14,656 nt of DNA from JACDAN01 sp035265935 (lineage in GTDB: Bacteria; Actinomycetota; Thermoleophilia; Gaiellales; Gaiellaceae), in assembly GCA_035265935.1 (NCBI GenBank), contig DATFOC010000009.1, positions 1 to 14,656 on the forward strand, read 5' to 3'. Within the stretch, counting starts at the first letter, position 1. The number at the start of each line of letters is the position of its first letter. Under the pieces are notes generated by a model. It made no database searches. It was not told where the DNA came from and worked only from the letters and a program-made list of their open reading frames with translations. The translations under genes were made by a program, and so were the position numbers. Positions 1 through 5,403 of this stretch are shown here, piece by piece.

Positions 1-1
1 C

Positions 2-253
2 TGGCCGGCCAGGGGCTCGATCACCGGCGTCTACGGCAACGACGGCGGCCGTCGCCATCGCATCGGCCGCTTCACCGTGCTGTACGCCCACCTGTCCCGC
101 GTGCGCGTCCGCGCCGGCGAGCTCCTCCAACGCGACGAGCCGATCGGCAAGGCCGGCTGCACCGGCTGGTGCACCGGCACCCACCTCCACTTCGAAGTGC
201 GCCGAGGCGGTCGGACGCTGAACCCGCTGCGAATGCTCGCCGGCGCCCGCTAG
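2..253 (+). CDS. M23-family metallopeptidase, C-terminal part (5' end outside window)
   Basis: The frame is open from the window edge to TAG at 251-253 (about 83 residues). It contains YAHLSRVRVRAGE, then a GxxG segment (PIGKAGCTGWCTG) and THLHFEVRRGG followed by NPL. This is the end of the LytM/peptidase M23 beta-sheet domain, where HLHFE carries the HxH zinc ligands. Family knowledge: these are zinc endopeptidases that cut peptidoglycan cross-bridges outside the membrane, or non-catalytic activators of amidases. The remaining zinc ligands (HxxxD) should lie upstream of the window, so catalytic competence cannot be judged. The stop codon is part of the likely -10 box of the tRNA gene that follows. 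Confidence 0.85.
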   Translation, partial: WPARGSITGVYGNDGGRRHRIGRFTVLYAHLSRVRVRAGELLQRDEPIGKAGCTGWCTGTHLHFEVRRGGRTLNPLRMLAGAR

Positions 254-256
254 AAT
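251..256 (+). promoter_or_regulatory. Likely -10 box of the tRNA-Val gene
   Basis: TAGAAT matches the sigma-70/SigA -10 consensus in five of six positions and lies 10 nt before the first base of the tRNA. It overlaps the TAG stop of the peptidase gene. No good -35 box is visible about 17 nt upstream, where the sequence reads near TGCGAA. Confidence 0.4.
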
Positions 257-266
257 GCCGCCGCCA

Positions 267-339
267 GGGCGGTTAGCTCAGTTGGGAGAGCACCAGCTCG
301 ACAAGCTGGGGGTCACTGGTTCGAGCCCAGTACCGCCCA
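267..339 (+). tRNA. tRNA-Val (anticodon GAC)
   Basis: A full cloverleaf can be folded by eye. The acceptor stem is GGGCGGT with ACCGCCC plus discriminator A. The D arm is GCTC/GAGC with an AGTTGGGA loop. The anticodon stem is CCAGC/GCTGG around TCGACAA, which puts GAC at positions 34-36 and so decodes GUC/GUU valine. The T arm is ACTGG/CCAGT with a TTCGAGC loop. CCA is not encoded; the next bases are CCT. The gene lies 13 bp after the peptidase stop. Confidence 0.95.
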
Positions 340-345
340 CCTCAC

Positions 346-375
346 GAAAGCCCCGCTCAGGCGGGTGTTTTCGTT
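346..375 (+). terminator. Rho-independent terminator of tRNA-Val
   Basis: CCCGC-TCAG-GCGGG (352-365) is followed by TGTTTTCG. The A-rich left flank (CGAAAG) can extend pairing with the T-rich right flank. It starts within 10 nt of the tRNA 3' end. Confidence 0.75.
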
Positions 376-378
376 CGC

Positions 379-430
379 CGGCAACGCCGGTAACAGGCTC
401 GTTACGCCCTGTGGCAACAAGATGGCAACG
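379..430. repeat. GGCAAC repeats and GTAAC inverted repeat beside the tRNA
   Basis: TGGCAAC occurs at 412-418 and 423-429, with an 11-bp period (about one helical turn). A related CGGCAAC is at 379-385. Between them, GTAAC (390-394) and GTTAC (401-405) form a short inverted repeat around a 6-bp spacer. No ORF explains the block. The position beside a tRNA 3' end fits a relic of site-specific integration, but no integrase gene is present, so function is unassigned. Up to about 562 I see no gene. Confidence 0.35.
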
Positions 431-562
431 TTCGCCAGACGAACGGTGATGGTGTCCTGCGCGTAGAGGATGCGTTTTGGCTTCCTCTTCTTGGGTGGCG
501 AACTCCTCGCGTGTCGGCGCCCGCCGCAGGTTCCGACGCCAAAGCCGACGTACGAGCCCGAC

Positions 563-1390
563 CTAGCGTCGGATCGATTCCAGGGTCGATTCGATCTCGG
601 TGACAACTCCGTCAGGGTTCTCTTTGTGGAGCTCATGTCCGCCCTCGAGCGTCGTCTGGCGACTGCGCGAGGAAACGCGCAGCCAGGCCGACTGCTGCTT
701 TACGGTCTCGTTGCCCTCTGTGGCGGTGACGACCACGAGCGGAATGGTGCCAAGCGGCAAGAGACGCCGGGCTCCGCGACGATCCAGGTCCACCCAGTCG
801 ACGTGTTCTGGGTTCCTCCATCCGAGAGGCCCCGGAAACTCCTTCTCGAGATCCCCGGTTGGGGGGCCAACGTCAAGCAAGACGACGCCCGCGACCCGCG
901 CCGGGTAGCGGCCCGCGTAGTAGTGGGCGATATTGCCTCCGAGCGACTGGCCCACAAGGAGATACGGCCCGGGGACCTTGGCCGCGCCGATGAGCCCACG
1001 TAGGTCGGCGATGACGTCGTCTATGGTTCGGCGGCGCTCGGTAACGGGATCGCTTTGCCCCGTGCCCAGGCGGTCGTAGGCGCAGGTCAGTGTCCGCTTC
1101 GCCAGCGGAGCCAGAAGGCCGGCGAAGTCCGAGATGGCATCTCCGACAGCCGACACCAGGATGATCGTCGGCGAACCCTCGCCGAAGCAGCGCATCACAA
1201 GCTCGTGACCATCGGGGCCAACGGCGAAGCGACCGTCGATCGCCGGCTGAGAAGCGTCGTTCACCGCCGCCGCCGTTGTGGCGTCTTGCGCGTCCTCGCT
1301 TCCACCGCCGCCACAACCGGCAACGGCCGGTACGACCGTGAACGCAACGAGCAGGCGCCTCGGGCCAGTACGGTTACGAGCCTGCGCAAT
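563..1390 (-). CDS. Alpha/beta-hydrolase-fold putative lipoprotein (start region irregular)
   Basis: Taking the first codon at 1390 gives 275 residues. A basic segment and hydrophobic stretch end in VAGC (Cys26), a lipobox, followed by a Gly/Ser/Asp-rich linker, so the protein should be a membrane-anchored exported lipoprotein. The hydrolase fold follows: SAVGD in the oxyanion-loop position where HGxG is usual, YDRLGTGQSD (about 105-114), nucleophile elbow GQSLGG (Ser149), PLVVVTATEGNE with a possible acid, and catalytic His in GGHELH (His252). The substrate cannot be predicted. A strong Shine-Dalgarno (1397-1406) precedes ATT at 1390-1388 in this frame and TTG at 1389-1387 in the next frame. 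The TTG frame begins MRRLVTVLAR, which looks like the real signal-peptide start, so one base may be missing near 1360. A longer in-frame ATG at 1441 is less likely because its signal sequence would be too long. Confidence 0.8.
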   Translation of the reverse strand: MAQARNRTGPRRLLVAFTVVPAVAGCGGGGSEDAQDATTAAAVNDASQPAIDGRFAVGPDGHELVMRCFGEGSPTIILVSAVGDAISDFAGLLAPLAKRTLTCAYDRLGTGQSDPVTERRRTIDDVIADLRGLIGAAKVPGPYLLVGQSLGGNIAHYYAGRYPARVAGVVLLDVGPPTGDLEKEFPGPLGWRNPEHVDWVDLDRRGARRLLPLGTIPLVVVTATEGNETVKQQSAWLRVSSRSRQTTLEGGHELHKENPDGVVTEIESTLESIRR

Positions 1391-1396
1391 GGGTTC

Positions 1397-1406
1397 ACCT
1401 CCTCCG
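1397..1406 (-). promoter_or_regulatory. Strong Shine-Dalgarno for the hydrolase gene
   Basis: On the minus strand this reads GGAGGAGGTG. It lies 6 nt before the ATT and 7 nt before the TTG candidate start, which fixes the true initiation site at one of these two codons and not at the upstream ATG. Confidence 0.7.
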
Positions 1407-1690
1407 TGACCGCACGAACAGGACGAAGGGCGACGAGCCATTCTCCCGCGCAAATCATGCAAGCTCGCAGGCCGGCAACGACGGCGTCGTTGTCCTCGAC
1501 GGCGAATGCGACGCGGCGAGGCAACAAGAGATGTGAGGGGCCGCCGGGGTCTCAGGGGGAAAGGCAGCCCCCCACTTAGCCCGCAGACTCCGTAATTGGC
1601 GATTCCCGGCCAAGCTCCTGCGCCGCCCGGCCTTGAGCTGGTCGAGGTCCCCTTCGAGACCGTGAGGTCGTTCTCGTTCAAACTCGAGCG
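1407..1690. other. Divergent intergenic region between hydrolase and RES genes
   Basis: About 300 bp with no recognisable protein. There is a small GC hairpin (GGGGG at 1555-1559, CCCCC at 1568-1572) without a T tract. Open frames on both strands show no family resemblance and are probably composition artefacts. A 32-codon ORF at the right end is listed separately. No antitoxin-like helix-turn-helix could be read in any frame. Confidence 0.5.
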
Positions 1691-1694
1691 ATGA
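1596..1694 (+). CDS. Possible 32-residue ORF coupled to the RES gene
   Basis: TTG at 1596 follows an in-frame TAA (1593-1595) and the frame runs to a TGA that overlaps the RES start as ATGA (1691-1694). The product is Pro-rich then Glu/Val/Phe-rich, ending SFSFKLER. It matches no antitoxin family I know and has no convincing ribosome binding site. The only support is the stop/start overlap with a gene that itself lacks a Shine-Dalgarno. It may be chance. Confidence 0.2.
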   Translation: MAIPGQAPAPPGLELVEVPFETVRSFSFKLER

Positions 1695-2152
1695 AGCTCT
1701 GGCGTCTCACCCGCGCGGGACACGCGGCGCTCGACGGGACGGGGACGCTGCGGCACGGCGGGCGCTATTCGCCGCCGGGGGTGCCGGTGGTGAACTTCGC
1801 TTCCGAGGCCGGCCTCGCCGTCCTGGTGGCATTGCGCTACCTGCCGGGCGATCCGGCCGAGACTCCCGACGATTACGTGCTCGGCTGGACCGAGGTCACT
1901 GCCAGTCCCGAACGCGTCCCGGACGAGCAGGGCGAGCAGGCGATCCGCGCTTTCGTCAATCGCTGGCTGGAGGAGCGCAGCTCCTTGCTCGCCGCAGTGC
2001 GCTCAAAGGTCCTGCCCGAAGCGGACGTGGTGATGATGAACCCTGCTCACCCCGATGCGGCGCGAGTGCCACCGCTCGTCACGCGGCCCTTCAGCTTCGC
2101 CGAGTGCCTGCACCTTCCGCCGATGAGGGCCCGCTACAGGTCCGAGGGCTGA
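1691..2152 (+). CDS. RES-domain protein (toxin-family fold), 153 aa
   Basis: The N-terminus MKLWRLTRAG, then GGRYSPPGVPVV (about 24-35) and LPEADVVMMNPAHPD (about 110-124) follow the RES-domain layout. RES proteins such as the MbcT/Xre-partnered toxins degrade NAD+ using conserved Arg, Glu and Ser. Here Arg (WRL) and a Ser (RSKVLPE) can be aligned. In the segment that normally reads like VVY...ALAVLE this protein has VVNFASEAGLAVLV, so the usual Tyr and Glu appear replaced unless the adjacent SE takes the role. No Xre/MbcA-type antitoxin gene lies upstream, where one is normal. There is no clear Shine-Dalgarno. The family call is fairly sure; activity is doubtful. Confidence 0.75.
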   Translation: MKLWRLTRAGHAALDGTGTLRHGGRYSPPGVPVVNFASEAGLAVLVALRYLPGDPAETPDDYVLGWTEVTASPERVPDEQGEQAIRAFVNRWLEERSSLLAAVRSKVLPEADVVMMNPAHPDAARVPPLVTRPFSFAECLHLPPMRARYRSEG

Positions 2153-2224
2153 GGGACGCGATCAGTCCGCGGCGGACGCCGAGCAAACGGTCGCGCTCTA
2201 CGAGAGGCTGGTCTAATTCGTCGC

Positions 2225-2581
2225 ATGCAGTTCGACCGGCACACGCTCGTGCTGCTCGTGCTTCGGCCCGATGCACCGGAGCTCACGGACGAGCAGGCGG
2301 CCGAGCTCCAGGATCGGCATCTCGCCTACCGAGCCGATCTCCGCGACCGCGGCTACCTCATCGGCGGAGGTCCGCTGGTCGACCAGGACGACGAGCGCCT
2401 GCGCGGCATCTCGATCATGAGGTGCGACCCCGAGACTGCGCGCCGGCTCAGCAGCGAGGACCCGGCGGTGCGGGCGGGCCGGCTCGCGGCCGAGGTGATG
2501 ACCTGGATGGTTCCCGCAGGCAACGTCCGCTTCGAGAGGGTGTCCGCGCCGCGGTCGGTGGCCGAGGCGCCCGAGGACTGA
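2225..2581 (+). CDS. YciI/YCII-related protein, 118 aa
   Basis: RHLAYRADLRDRGYLIGGGPL (31-51), a GISIM strand and EDPAVRAGRL (78-87) are typical of the YCII domain, a ferredoxin-like dimeric alpha/beta fold. His32 and Asp79 fit the conserved His-Asp pair seen in the family. YCII proteins include a chlorohydroquinone-type dehydrochlorinase, but most have no assigned substrate. The ATG lies 72 bp after the RES stop, without a good ribosome binding site. The Pro/Glu-rich last 12 residues lie beyond the domain. The neighbour converges from the other strand, so this ends a short plus-strand pair. Confidence 0.85.
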   Translation: MQFDRHTLVLLVLRPDAPELTDEQAAELQDRHLAYRADLRDRGYLIGGGPLVDQDDERLRGISIMRCDPETARRLSSEDPAVRAGRLAAEVMTWMVPAGNVRFERVSAPRSVAEAPED

Positions 2582-2615
2582 CGGCCCTCCGTCCGGCCAG
2601 CCCGGAGCCCACGGC

Positions 2616-2996
2616 CTAGCCGAGCGGCGCGAACAGAGCCACCGTGTTCCCGTCCGGGTCGCGCAGGTATGCGAATCGCTGACCCCAAAACGCATCCCAG
2701 GGCTCTGCCTTGCTCTCCAACCCGGCGTCGATGACACGCGCGTATGTGGCGTCGACGTCGGTGGGGTCCGCACAACGGAAGGCCAGCACGATCCTCTGAC
2801 GAACCGGGCTCGGCAAGTCGGGCTCGATCTGCCTGATCAGTTCCTCCGTGTCCCACATCAGCTGCAGCCCGCCTCGCACTGGGGCCTCCACATGGTCCTC
2901 GCCGGGCTCTGGAACCTCGACCCCGATCAGGCCGTAGAAGCGGAGCGACGCGGCTAGGTTGGCGGTCGTGATCCCGATCGCCTCGAGCTCGGCCAC
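2616..2996 (-). CDS. VOC-superfamily (glyoxalase/bleomycin-resistance fold) protein, 126 aa
   Basis: Two beta-alpha-beta-beta-beta modules are visible: AIGITTANLAASLRFYGLIG at 6-25 and a second starting near FRCADPTDVDATYARVIDAG, ending RDPDGNTVALFAPLG (112-126). The metal ligands of true glyoxalases are not evident: the first-strand His is absent (AIGIT), and the Glu usual after DPDGN is Ala (VALF). A non-enzymatic binding or antibiotic-sequestering role, or use of other ligands, is therefore more likely than glyoxalase activity. The start is GTG at 2996 with no Shine-Dalgarno but a TATCGT box 6 nt upstream, suggesting a leaderless transcript. Confidence 0.85.
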   Translation of the reverse strand: MAELEAIGITTANLAASLRFYGLIGVEVPEPGEDHVEAPVRGGLQLMWDTEELIRQIEPDLPSPVRQRIVLAFRCADPTDVDATYARVIDAGLESKAEPWDAFWGQRFAYLRDPDGNTVALFAPLG

Positions 2997-3002
2997 GCGG
3001 AG

Positions 3003-3008
3003 ACGATA
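3003..3008 (-). promoter_or_regulatory. Candidate -10 box, leaderless start of the VOC gene
   Basis: On the minus strand TATCGT is followed by 6 nt and then the GTG start. TANNNT at 6-7 nt from the start codon is the usual leaderless arrangement in actinobacteria. Confidence 0.4.
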
Positions 3009-3045
3009 CTGGCGGGCGTCGACCTTCGTCGAGCGAAATCGGCAT

Positions 3046-3087
3046 GACCTGAGCCACCCGGCCAGCTCGGCTCGGGTGGCTCAGGTC
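3046..3087 (-). terminator. Perfect 15-bp inverted repeat, terminator of the small secreted protein gene
   Basis: GACCTGAGCCACCCG (3046-3060) and its exact complement (3073-3087) flank a 12-nt loop. The hairpin begins 6 nt after the TAA of the upstream minus-strand gene and ends before the VOC promoter. Downstream on the minus strand there is only a short ATTTC, so the T tract is poor. Confidence 0.65.
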
Positions 3088-3093
3088 CTCTCT

Positions 3094-3312
3094 TTACGGC
3101 TCATATTCGCGAATCGGCTGCCTGGGCAGGCTCACCCGCCGGATCGCCTTCACCGTGGCGGGGCGAACGCTCTTCGCTTTCGCCTCCTGCAGCGCCCGCA
3201 CCTGATCGCCGGGCAGATCCGGCGGCATCGCCTGTGCCGCCGGGGTTGCGAGCGCGGCGACCGCGAACGCGCCCGCAAGAACCCTGATCGTGAATCGCTT
3301 CTTGCGTCTCAT
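3094..3312 (-). CDS. Small secreted protein, 72 aa, unknown function
   Basis: Basic MRRKKR, then a hydrophobic core (VLAGAFAVAALATPAAQA) with an AxA-type signal peptidase I site near residue 28, gives a mature peptide of about 44 residues. The mature part is rich in Lys, Arg and Pro, has no Cys, and matches no family I recognise. A good Shine-Dalgarno (GGAGGGA on the minus strand, about 3316-3322) sits 5-6 nt before ATG at 3312. It is bounded downstream by a perfect hairpin terminator, so it is a single-gene unit. Confidence 0.7.
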   Translation of the reverse strand: MRRKKRFTIRVLAGAFAVAALATPAAQAMPPDLPGDQVRALQEAKAKSVRPATVKAIRRVSLPRQPIREYEP

Positions 3313-3490
3313 TGTCTCCCTCCTTTCATGGCCTTGACGCTAGGGATCCGCTGGCGGCTTGTCTGCCAAGCCCGCGACGAAAGCACTGTCGAACTCGTTA
3401 CACAGCCGCAAACAGCCGGAGGCGAAGCCGCCGCAACGCGGGCCGCAGGCGATAGGCTCAGAGCGCCGTACGGCCCATGGAGGAGGGACG

Positions 3491-3883
3491 ATGTCGGGCC
3501 CGATCCTCGTCGTCGACAGCTCCGAGATCCGAGCAGGAAAGCTCGGTGACGTGAAGGCAGGGGTCGAGGAGCTGGTTGCGTTCGTCGAGGCGAACGAGGC
3601 CGACCCGCTCGCGTACGACATCTACTTCGACGAGGCGGGCATGCTGATGACCGTCGTCCAGATCCATCCTGACTCGGCGTCGCTGGAACGCCACCTCACC
3701 GTGGCCGGGCCTGTCTTTCGCAGCTTCGCCGACTTACTAACGCTCGTGAAAGTCGACGTCTACGGGAGGGCGAGCGAAGCAGCGCTCGGGCAGATTCGCG
3801 GCAAGGCGCAGCTGCTGGGAGATGCGCCTCTCGTCCTGCATGAGCTCCATGCGGGGTTCAGCCGATTCACGGCTGACGGGTAA
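3491..3883 (+). CDS. Antibiotic-biosynthesis-monooxygenase-like (ABM/dimeric alpha-beta barrel) protein, 130 aa
   Basis: ATG at 3491 is preceded at 4 nt by AGGAGGG. The sequence has the ABM-like pattern: strand PILVVDSSEIRAGKL, a long helix (GVEELVAFVEANEADPLAYDIYFDE), strand MLMTVVQIHPDSASLERHL, then VKVDVYGRAS. Small dimeric-barrel proteins of this type include quinol monooxygenases and many of unknown role. I see no feature that fixes a substrate. The C-terminal 40 residues extend past the core barrel. It converges on the AHSA1 gene, with the two stops 3 bp apart. Confidence 0.75.
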   Translation: MSGPILVVDSSEIRAGKLGDVKAGVEELVAFVEANEADPLAYDIYFDEAGMLMTVVQIHPDSASLERHLTVAGPVFRSFADLLTLVKVDVYGRASEAALGQIRGKAQLLGDAPLVLHELHAGFSRFTADG

Positions 3884-3886
3884 CGC

Positions 3887-4330
3887 TCACGCTGGGCTCT
3901 CGGCCAGCTCCGCGAACCGCTCGAGCAGAACCGGCCAGTCGTTGAACTTCGCGCGGTCGCCGGCGTTCGCCTCCGTCCAGCCGCCGTGGGCGAACCGGAG
4001 GTCGCAGCCGCCCTCGTCGTCGGAGAACTCGACGGAGACCTCGCTCGGCGCCTGCGGGTCCTGGGCCAGCGTGAACGTGTGGGCAAACCGCCGTCCCGGC
4101 TCCCAGGCCGTCACTTCACCCCAGTCGTGCTCGCCGAGATCCTCGTGCGTCGCGAAGACGCGGCCGCCGACGCGCGGCTCGATCGTCACCGCGCGAAAAG
4201 TCTCCGCGTTCGCGGAGTAGTTCGGGTCCCACCACTCGCCGATCCTGTCGGTGTAGACCGCGAACGCATGCTGCGCGGAACAGCGCAAGAAGCGCTCATG
4301 GAGGATTGCCGGGAGGGGTTCGGCGCTCAA
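3887..4330 (-). CDS. SRPBCC / AHSA1-family protein, 147 aa
   Basis: AQHAFAVYTDRIGEWWDPNYSA (19-40), VGGRVFATHEDLGEHDWGEV and EPGRRFAHTFTL are characteristic of the AHSA1 (Aha1 C-terminal-like) branch of the SRPBCC fold. The GGWTEANAGDRAKFNDWPVLLERF end is also typical. These proteins bind hydrophobic ligands; bacterial members rarely have a known partner and are not evidence for Hsp90 regulation. Start TTG at 4330 is the only start giving the complete fold; no strong Shine-Dalgarno precedes it. The gene is divergent from the cold-shock gene, and a shared TCTAGA in the gap could serve as -10 box on both strands. Confidence 0.85.
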   Translation of the reverse strand: MSAEPLPAILHERFLRCSAQHAFAVYTDRIGEWWDPNYSANAETFRAVTIEPRVGGRVFATHEDLGEHDWGEVTAWEPGRRFAHTFTLAQDPQAPSEVSVEFSDDEGGCDLRFAHGGWTEANAGDRAKFNDWPVLLERFAELAESPA

Positions 4331-4333
4331 GGC

Positions 4334-4362
4334 TTGCTAGGGTCCTGGGGCAAATCTAGAGC
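4334..4362 (+). promoter_or_regulatory. Candidate promoter of the cold-shock gene
   Basis: TTGCTA (4334-4339), a 17-nt spacer and TAGAGC (4357-4362) form a plausible SigA-type promoter. It would leave a leader of about 55 nt before the ATG, as is usual for cold-shock mRNAs, though shorter than the long cspA leader of enterobacteria. Confidence 0.35.
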
Positions 4363-4422
4363 GAGTCCGGTTCGCGCAAGGCGCCTTCCTACTTGTTCGT
4401 GCAATTTGAGGGAGGTGTTTTT

Positions 4423-4632
4423 ATGGCTAGCGGAACCGTCAAGTGGTTCAACGACAGCAAGGGGTATGGCTTCATCACCCCGGACGAGGGCTCCAAGGAT
4501 CTCTTCGTCCATCACAGCAACATCGCCGGAGAGGGCTTCAAAAGCCTCACCGAAGGCGCGCGCGTCGAGTTCGAGGAGCGCGAGGGCCAGAAGGGCCCCG
4601 AGGCGACGAACGTCGCCCCGATCAGCGCCTAG
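4423..4632 (+). CDS. Cold-shock protein (CspA family), 69 aa
   Basis: A full-length cold-shock domain: GTVKWFNDSKGYGFI holds RNP1 (KGYGFI, 13-18), and DLFVHHS holds RNP2 (27-32). It ends EEREGQKGPEATNVAPI. Such five-stranded OB-fold proteins bind single-stranded RNA/DNA and act as RNA chaperones in the cytoplasm. ATG at 4423 follows GGGAGGTG at 6 nt. The second aromatic of RNP2, usually Phe, is His31 (VHHS). A hairpin separates it from the IF-1 gene. Confidence 0.95.
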   Translation: MASGTVKWFNDSKGYGFITPDEGSKDLFVHHSNIAGEGFKSLTEGARVEFEEREGQKGPEATNVAPISA

Positions 4633-4647
4633 GCGCTAGGTTCGAGC

Positions 4648-4677
4648 AGGTCGTGGCCGAGCCTTCGGTCACGACCT
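4648..4677 (+). terminator. Hairpin after the cold-shock gene
   Basis: A 13-bp stem with one G-U pair (4648-4660 with 4665-4677) surrounds a GCCT loop. There is no T tract after it, so it may be a weak terminator or a stabilising mRNA 3' structure. The IF-1 start follows 21 bp later. Confidence 0.5.
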
Positions 4678-4698
4678 CTCCACCCGAAGGGACGAGAT

Positions 4699-4917
4699 TT
4701 GGGCAAGGAAGAGAAGGTCGAGATGGAGGGCGAGGTGATCGAGGCGCTTCGCAACTCCATGTTCAGGATCCGCCTCGACAACGGCCACGAAACCCTCGGC
4801 TACTCCGCCGGCAAGATGAAGCGGTACCGCATCCGCCTCTTTCTCGGCGATCGGGTGAAGGTCGAGTTGTCGCCCTACGACCTCGACCGCGGCCGGATCG
4901 TCTACCGGTACCGGTAG
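4699..4917 (+). CDS. infA: Translation initiation factor IF-1, stand-alone copy, 72 aa
   Basis: The sequence runs KVEMEGEVIEALRNSMFRIR, LDNGH, AGKMKRYRIRLFLGD, then KVELSPYDLDRGRIVYRYR, which is IF-1 end to end at the normal 72-residue length. IF-1 is an OB-fold protein that binds the 30S A site with IF-2 and IF-3. TTG at 4699 with AAGGGA about 8 nt upstream gives the standard N-terminus; the next in-frame ATG (4723) would remove the first strand. The usual AHISGKMRKNYIRILPGD segment is divergent here (GYSAGKMKRYRIRLFLGD). IF-1 normally lies in the ribosomal protein operon near rpmJ/rpsM; this location beside a cold-shock gene suggests a second copy. Confidence 0.9.
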   Translation: MGKEEKVEMEGEVIEALRNSMFRIRLDNGHETLGYSAGKMKRYRIRLFLGDRVKVELSPYDLDRGRIVYRYR

Positions 4918-4929
4918 CGCCGCACGCCT

Positions 4930-4969
4930 GCGGGCAGCCTTGGACACGTTTAACCAAGGCCTTGCCCGC
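4930..4969 (+). terminator. Hairpin terminator after infA
   Basis: GCGGGCAGCCTTGG (4930-4943) pairs with 4954-4969 across a 10-nt loop, with a 2-nt bulge at 4961-4962. It starts 12 nt after the infA stop. No T tract follows. Confidence 0.55.
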
Positions 4970-5020
4970 GCTTGGAGAGCAGGGAGCTAGCGTCATCCTG
5001 GCTAGTCCAAGGGGGTAGAA

Positions 5021-5403
5021 ATGCGCAAGCTCACGGTCATCACAGCGCTTCTGGCGGTCGTCGTGGCGCTTCCCGCCGTCGCCCCGGCCAAGAACAACCC
5101 CGGCGTGGTGCGGACCGGCGTCTGCTCCGGCCTCGGAGCGAACTGGAAGCTCAAGGCGAAGCACGACGACGGCGCGTCGAAACGGAGTTCGAGGTCGACC
5201 AGAACCGCAACGGTCGCCGCTGGAACGTCCTGATCAGACGGAACGGCGTCGTCGTTTTCCGTGACAGCCGCATCACGCGGCCGCCGAGCGGATCGTTCTC
5301 GGTGAACCGGCGGATCGCCAACGCTGCCGGCCGCGATCGCATCGTCGCCACGGCCCGGTCCGTGGTCGGCGGGGGCGTCTGCCGCGGCGTCGTGACCGTC
5401 TAG
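5021..5403 (+). pseudogene. Secreted protein gene interrupted by a one-base frameshift
   Basis: ATG at 5021, after AAGGGGG, begins a clear signal peptide (MRKLTVITALLAVVVALPAVAPA). The mature part starts CSGLGANWKLKAKHDDG, then the frame falls into a stop at 5231. The neighbouring frame continues from VETEFEVDQNRNGRRWNVLI through to VCRGVVTV and TAG at 5401-5403. The two halves join into one coherent domain with a Cys near each end. One extra base near 5173 (GACGGC then CGCGTC) restores 127 residues. The family (small extracellular Cys-pair domain, WKLKA...EVDQN...W) is one I have an impression of in related actinobacteria, function unknown. It could be a real pseudogene or a sequencing/assembly error. 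Its stop overlaps the convergent aminotransferase stop through CTAG. Confidence 0.75.

Noticed and set aside
313..636. 107-codon minus-strand frame ending across the tRNA
   Set aside because: It reads through the tRNA and its terminator, a well-known source of false ORFs.
1261..1527. 88-codon minus-strand frame overlapping the hydrolase start
   Set aside because: Its first half has no family match and its second half is the shifted hydrolase frame; only the part from TTG 1389 is of interest, as a frameshift signal.
2137..2216. Short frame ending AEQTVALYERLV just before the YciI gene
   Set aside because: It looks protein-like but has no start codon, follows an in-frame stop and has no identifiable family; too little to call a gene remnant.
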